Assembly: GCA_013816275.1 (NCBI GenBank) | Contig: JACDER010000111.1 | Coordinates: forward strand, 1-5,906 | Direction of reading: 5' to 3' | DNA: 5,906 nt | From: Actinomycetota bacterium | GTDB taxonomy: Bacteria; Actinomycetota; Thermoleophilia; Gaiellales; Gaiellaceae | Part shown: positions 5,383 through 5,906 of the stretch, piece by piece | Layout of the letters: every line of letters starts with the position of its first letter | Numbering within the stretch: position 1 is the first letter of the stretch | The notes under the pieces: model-generated | What the model saw: the letters and a program-made list of their open reading frames with translations, nothing else | Database searches by the model: none | What the model was told of the DNA's origin: nothing | Position numbers and translations under genes: made by a program

Positions 5383-5906
5383 CTACGTCGGCTTCTTCAG
5401 GTTGACGCCCCACCAGGCCGGGCCGACCGCGCCGGAGAAGTTCCCGGCCGCGCGCAGGCCGCCGTTCGGATCGACGTAGAGCGGGAGCTGGGGCAGCGGC
5501 CGGCCGGCCGGCCCGAAGATGACCTCGCCGCCGGTCGCAGGATCGAACGTCGAGTAGTGGCACGGGCACACGAGCGCCGCTTTCGGCTCGGCCGGCGGAA
5601 ACTTCGGAGTCCGGTAGAGCGAGATCGCGCAGCCGGCGTGCGTACAGATCTTCGAGTAGGCCAGGATCCCGCCGGGGGCCCAGTTGCCCCGCCCGTCCGG
5701 AAGCTGCAGGTGCCCGGGGTCGAGACGCACGACGACGAGGGGGGCGCCGAAGTCCTCGCGATTCGCGCCCTCCGGAAACGCCGTGTAGAAGACCCTCTCC
5801 TCGATCTGGCGCGCCAGCAGCGGCGCTCCTCCCTCGTCGACCAGCCGCCGGCCGCGGCGCCAGGGAGTCCGGTAGAAGGCGCTCGTGTCGAGGATCGGGC
5901 CGAGCG
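5383..5906 (-). CDS. qcrA: Rieske iron-sulfur subunit of the bc complex (5' part beyond window edge)
   Basis: Carries the 2Fe-2S cluster that takes the first electron from quinol at the Qo site of cytochrome b and passes it to cytochrome c. The 173 visible residues are the extracytoplasmic domain. They run from LGPILDTSAFYRTPWRRGRR through RLVDEGG to the cluster-binding motifs CTHAGC and CPCHYSTFDPATG, giving two Cys and two His ligands plus the two further Cys expected for the disulfide. GPAGRPLPQLPLYVD then matches the conserved GPAxRPLPxL loop of the family. The membrane anchor and start are off the right edge. A GTG at 5730 lies inside the frame but is not the start, since the family-specific part continues upstream of it without a stop. 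Stop TAG at 5385-5383. Identification is certain at family level; the symbol follows from the adjacent cytochrome b gene. Confidence 0.95.
   Translation of the reverse strand, partial: LGPILDTSAFYRTPWRRGRRLVDEGGAPLLARQIEERVFYTAFPEGANREDFGAPLVVVRLDPGHLQLPDGRGNWAPGGILAYSKICTHAGCAISLYRTPKFPPAEPKAALVCPCHYSTFDPATGGEVIFGPAGRPLPQLPLYVDPNGGLRAAGNFSGAVGPAWWGVNLKKPT

Noticed and set aside
5216..5569. Minus-strand frame spanning the Rieske 3' end and the palindrome
   Set aside because: Overlaps the Rieske gene out of frame and has no known domain; openness through the spacer is expected in GC-rich DNA.

Overview
The window looks like chromosomal DNA of a high-GC Gram-positive bacterium, most likely a Thermoleophilia-type actinobacterium. 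This rests on the strong G/C bias at third codon positions, GTG used at six of the seven visible start codons, and an actinobacterial-style cytochrome bc gene pair with a PDWY Qo motif and a Rieske protein carrying an RLVDEGG-type stretch. The lineage is an inference from style; no marker gene settles it.

Layout. The left part (1-2504) is read on the minus strand. In order of transcription it holds a 40-residue one-helix membrane protein (2504-2382), a single-domain CheY-like response regulator (2303-1926), a membrane-anchored HEAT-repeat protein (1929-868) and a processive-type family 2 glycosyltransferase (871 to the left edge, truncated). The last three are joined by two identical 4-base GTGA stop/start overlaps, so they are probably made together. 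They look like a signal-controlled polysaccharide synthesis unit, with the regulator and HEAT scaffold acting on a membrane glycosyltransferase.

The middle holds one plus-strand gene (2627-3385), a secreted family-16-like glycoside hydrolase with an intact EIDLE catalytic motif. It converges on a small universal-stress-like protein (3838-3434, minus). The 48-base gap between them contains a 21-base tandem duplication that can fold into alternative hairpins, probably a two-way terminator.

The right part is the core of a menaquinol:cytochrome c oxidoreductase on the minus strand. The Rieske iron-sulfur subunit enters from the right edge and ends at 5383; the cytochrome b subunit runs 5219-3882 as one long chain with b6-like N-terminal heme spacing. 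Rieske protein and cytochrome b cooperate in quinol oxidation at the Qo site. Between them lies a 163-base gap, unusual for this pair, largely filled by a 112-base imperfect palindrome (5247-5358) with an AT-rich perfect inverted repeat at its centre. It is the strongest candidate in the window for an undescribed dispersed repeat or RNA element. A short hairpin with a T-rich tail follows cytochrome b and separates it from the stress-like gene.
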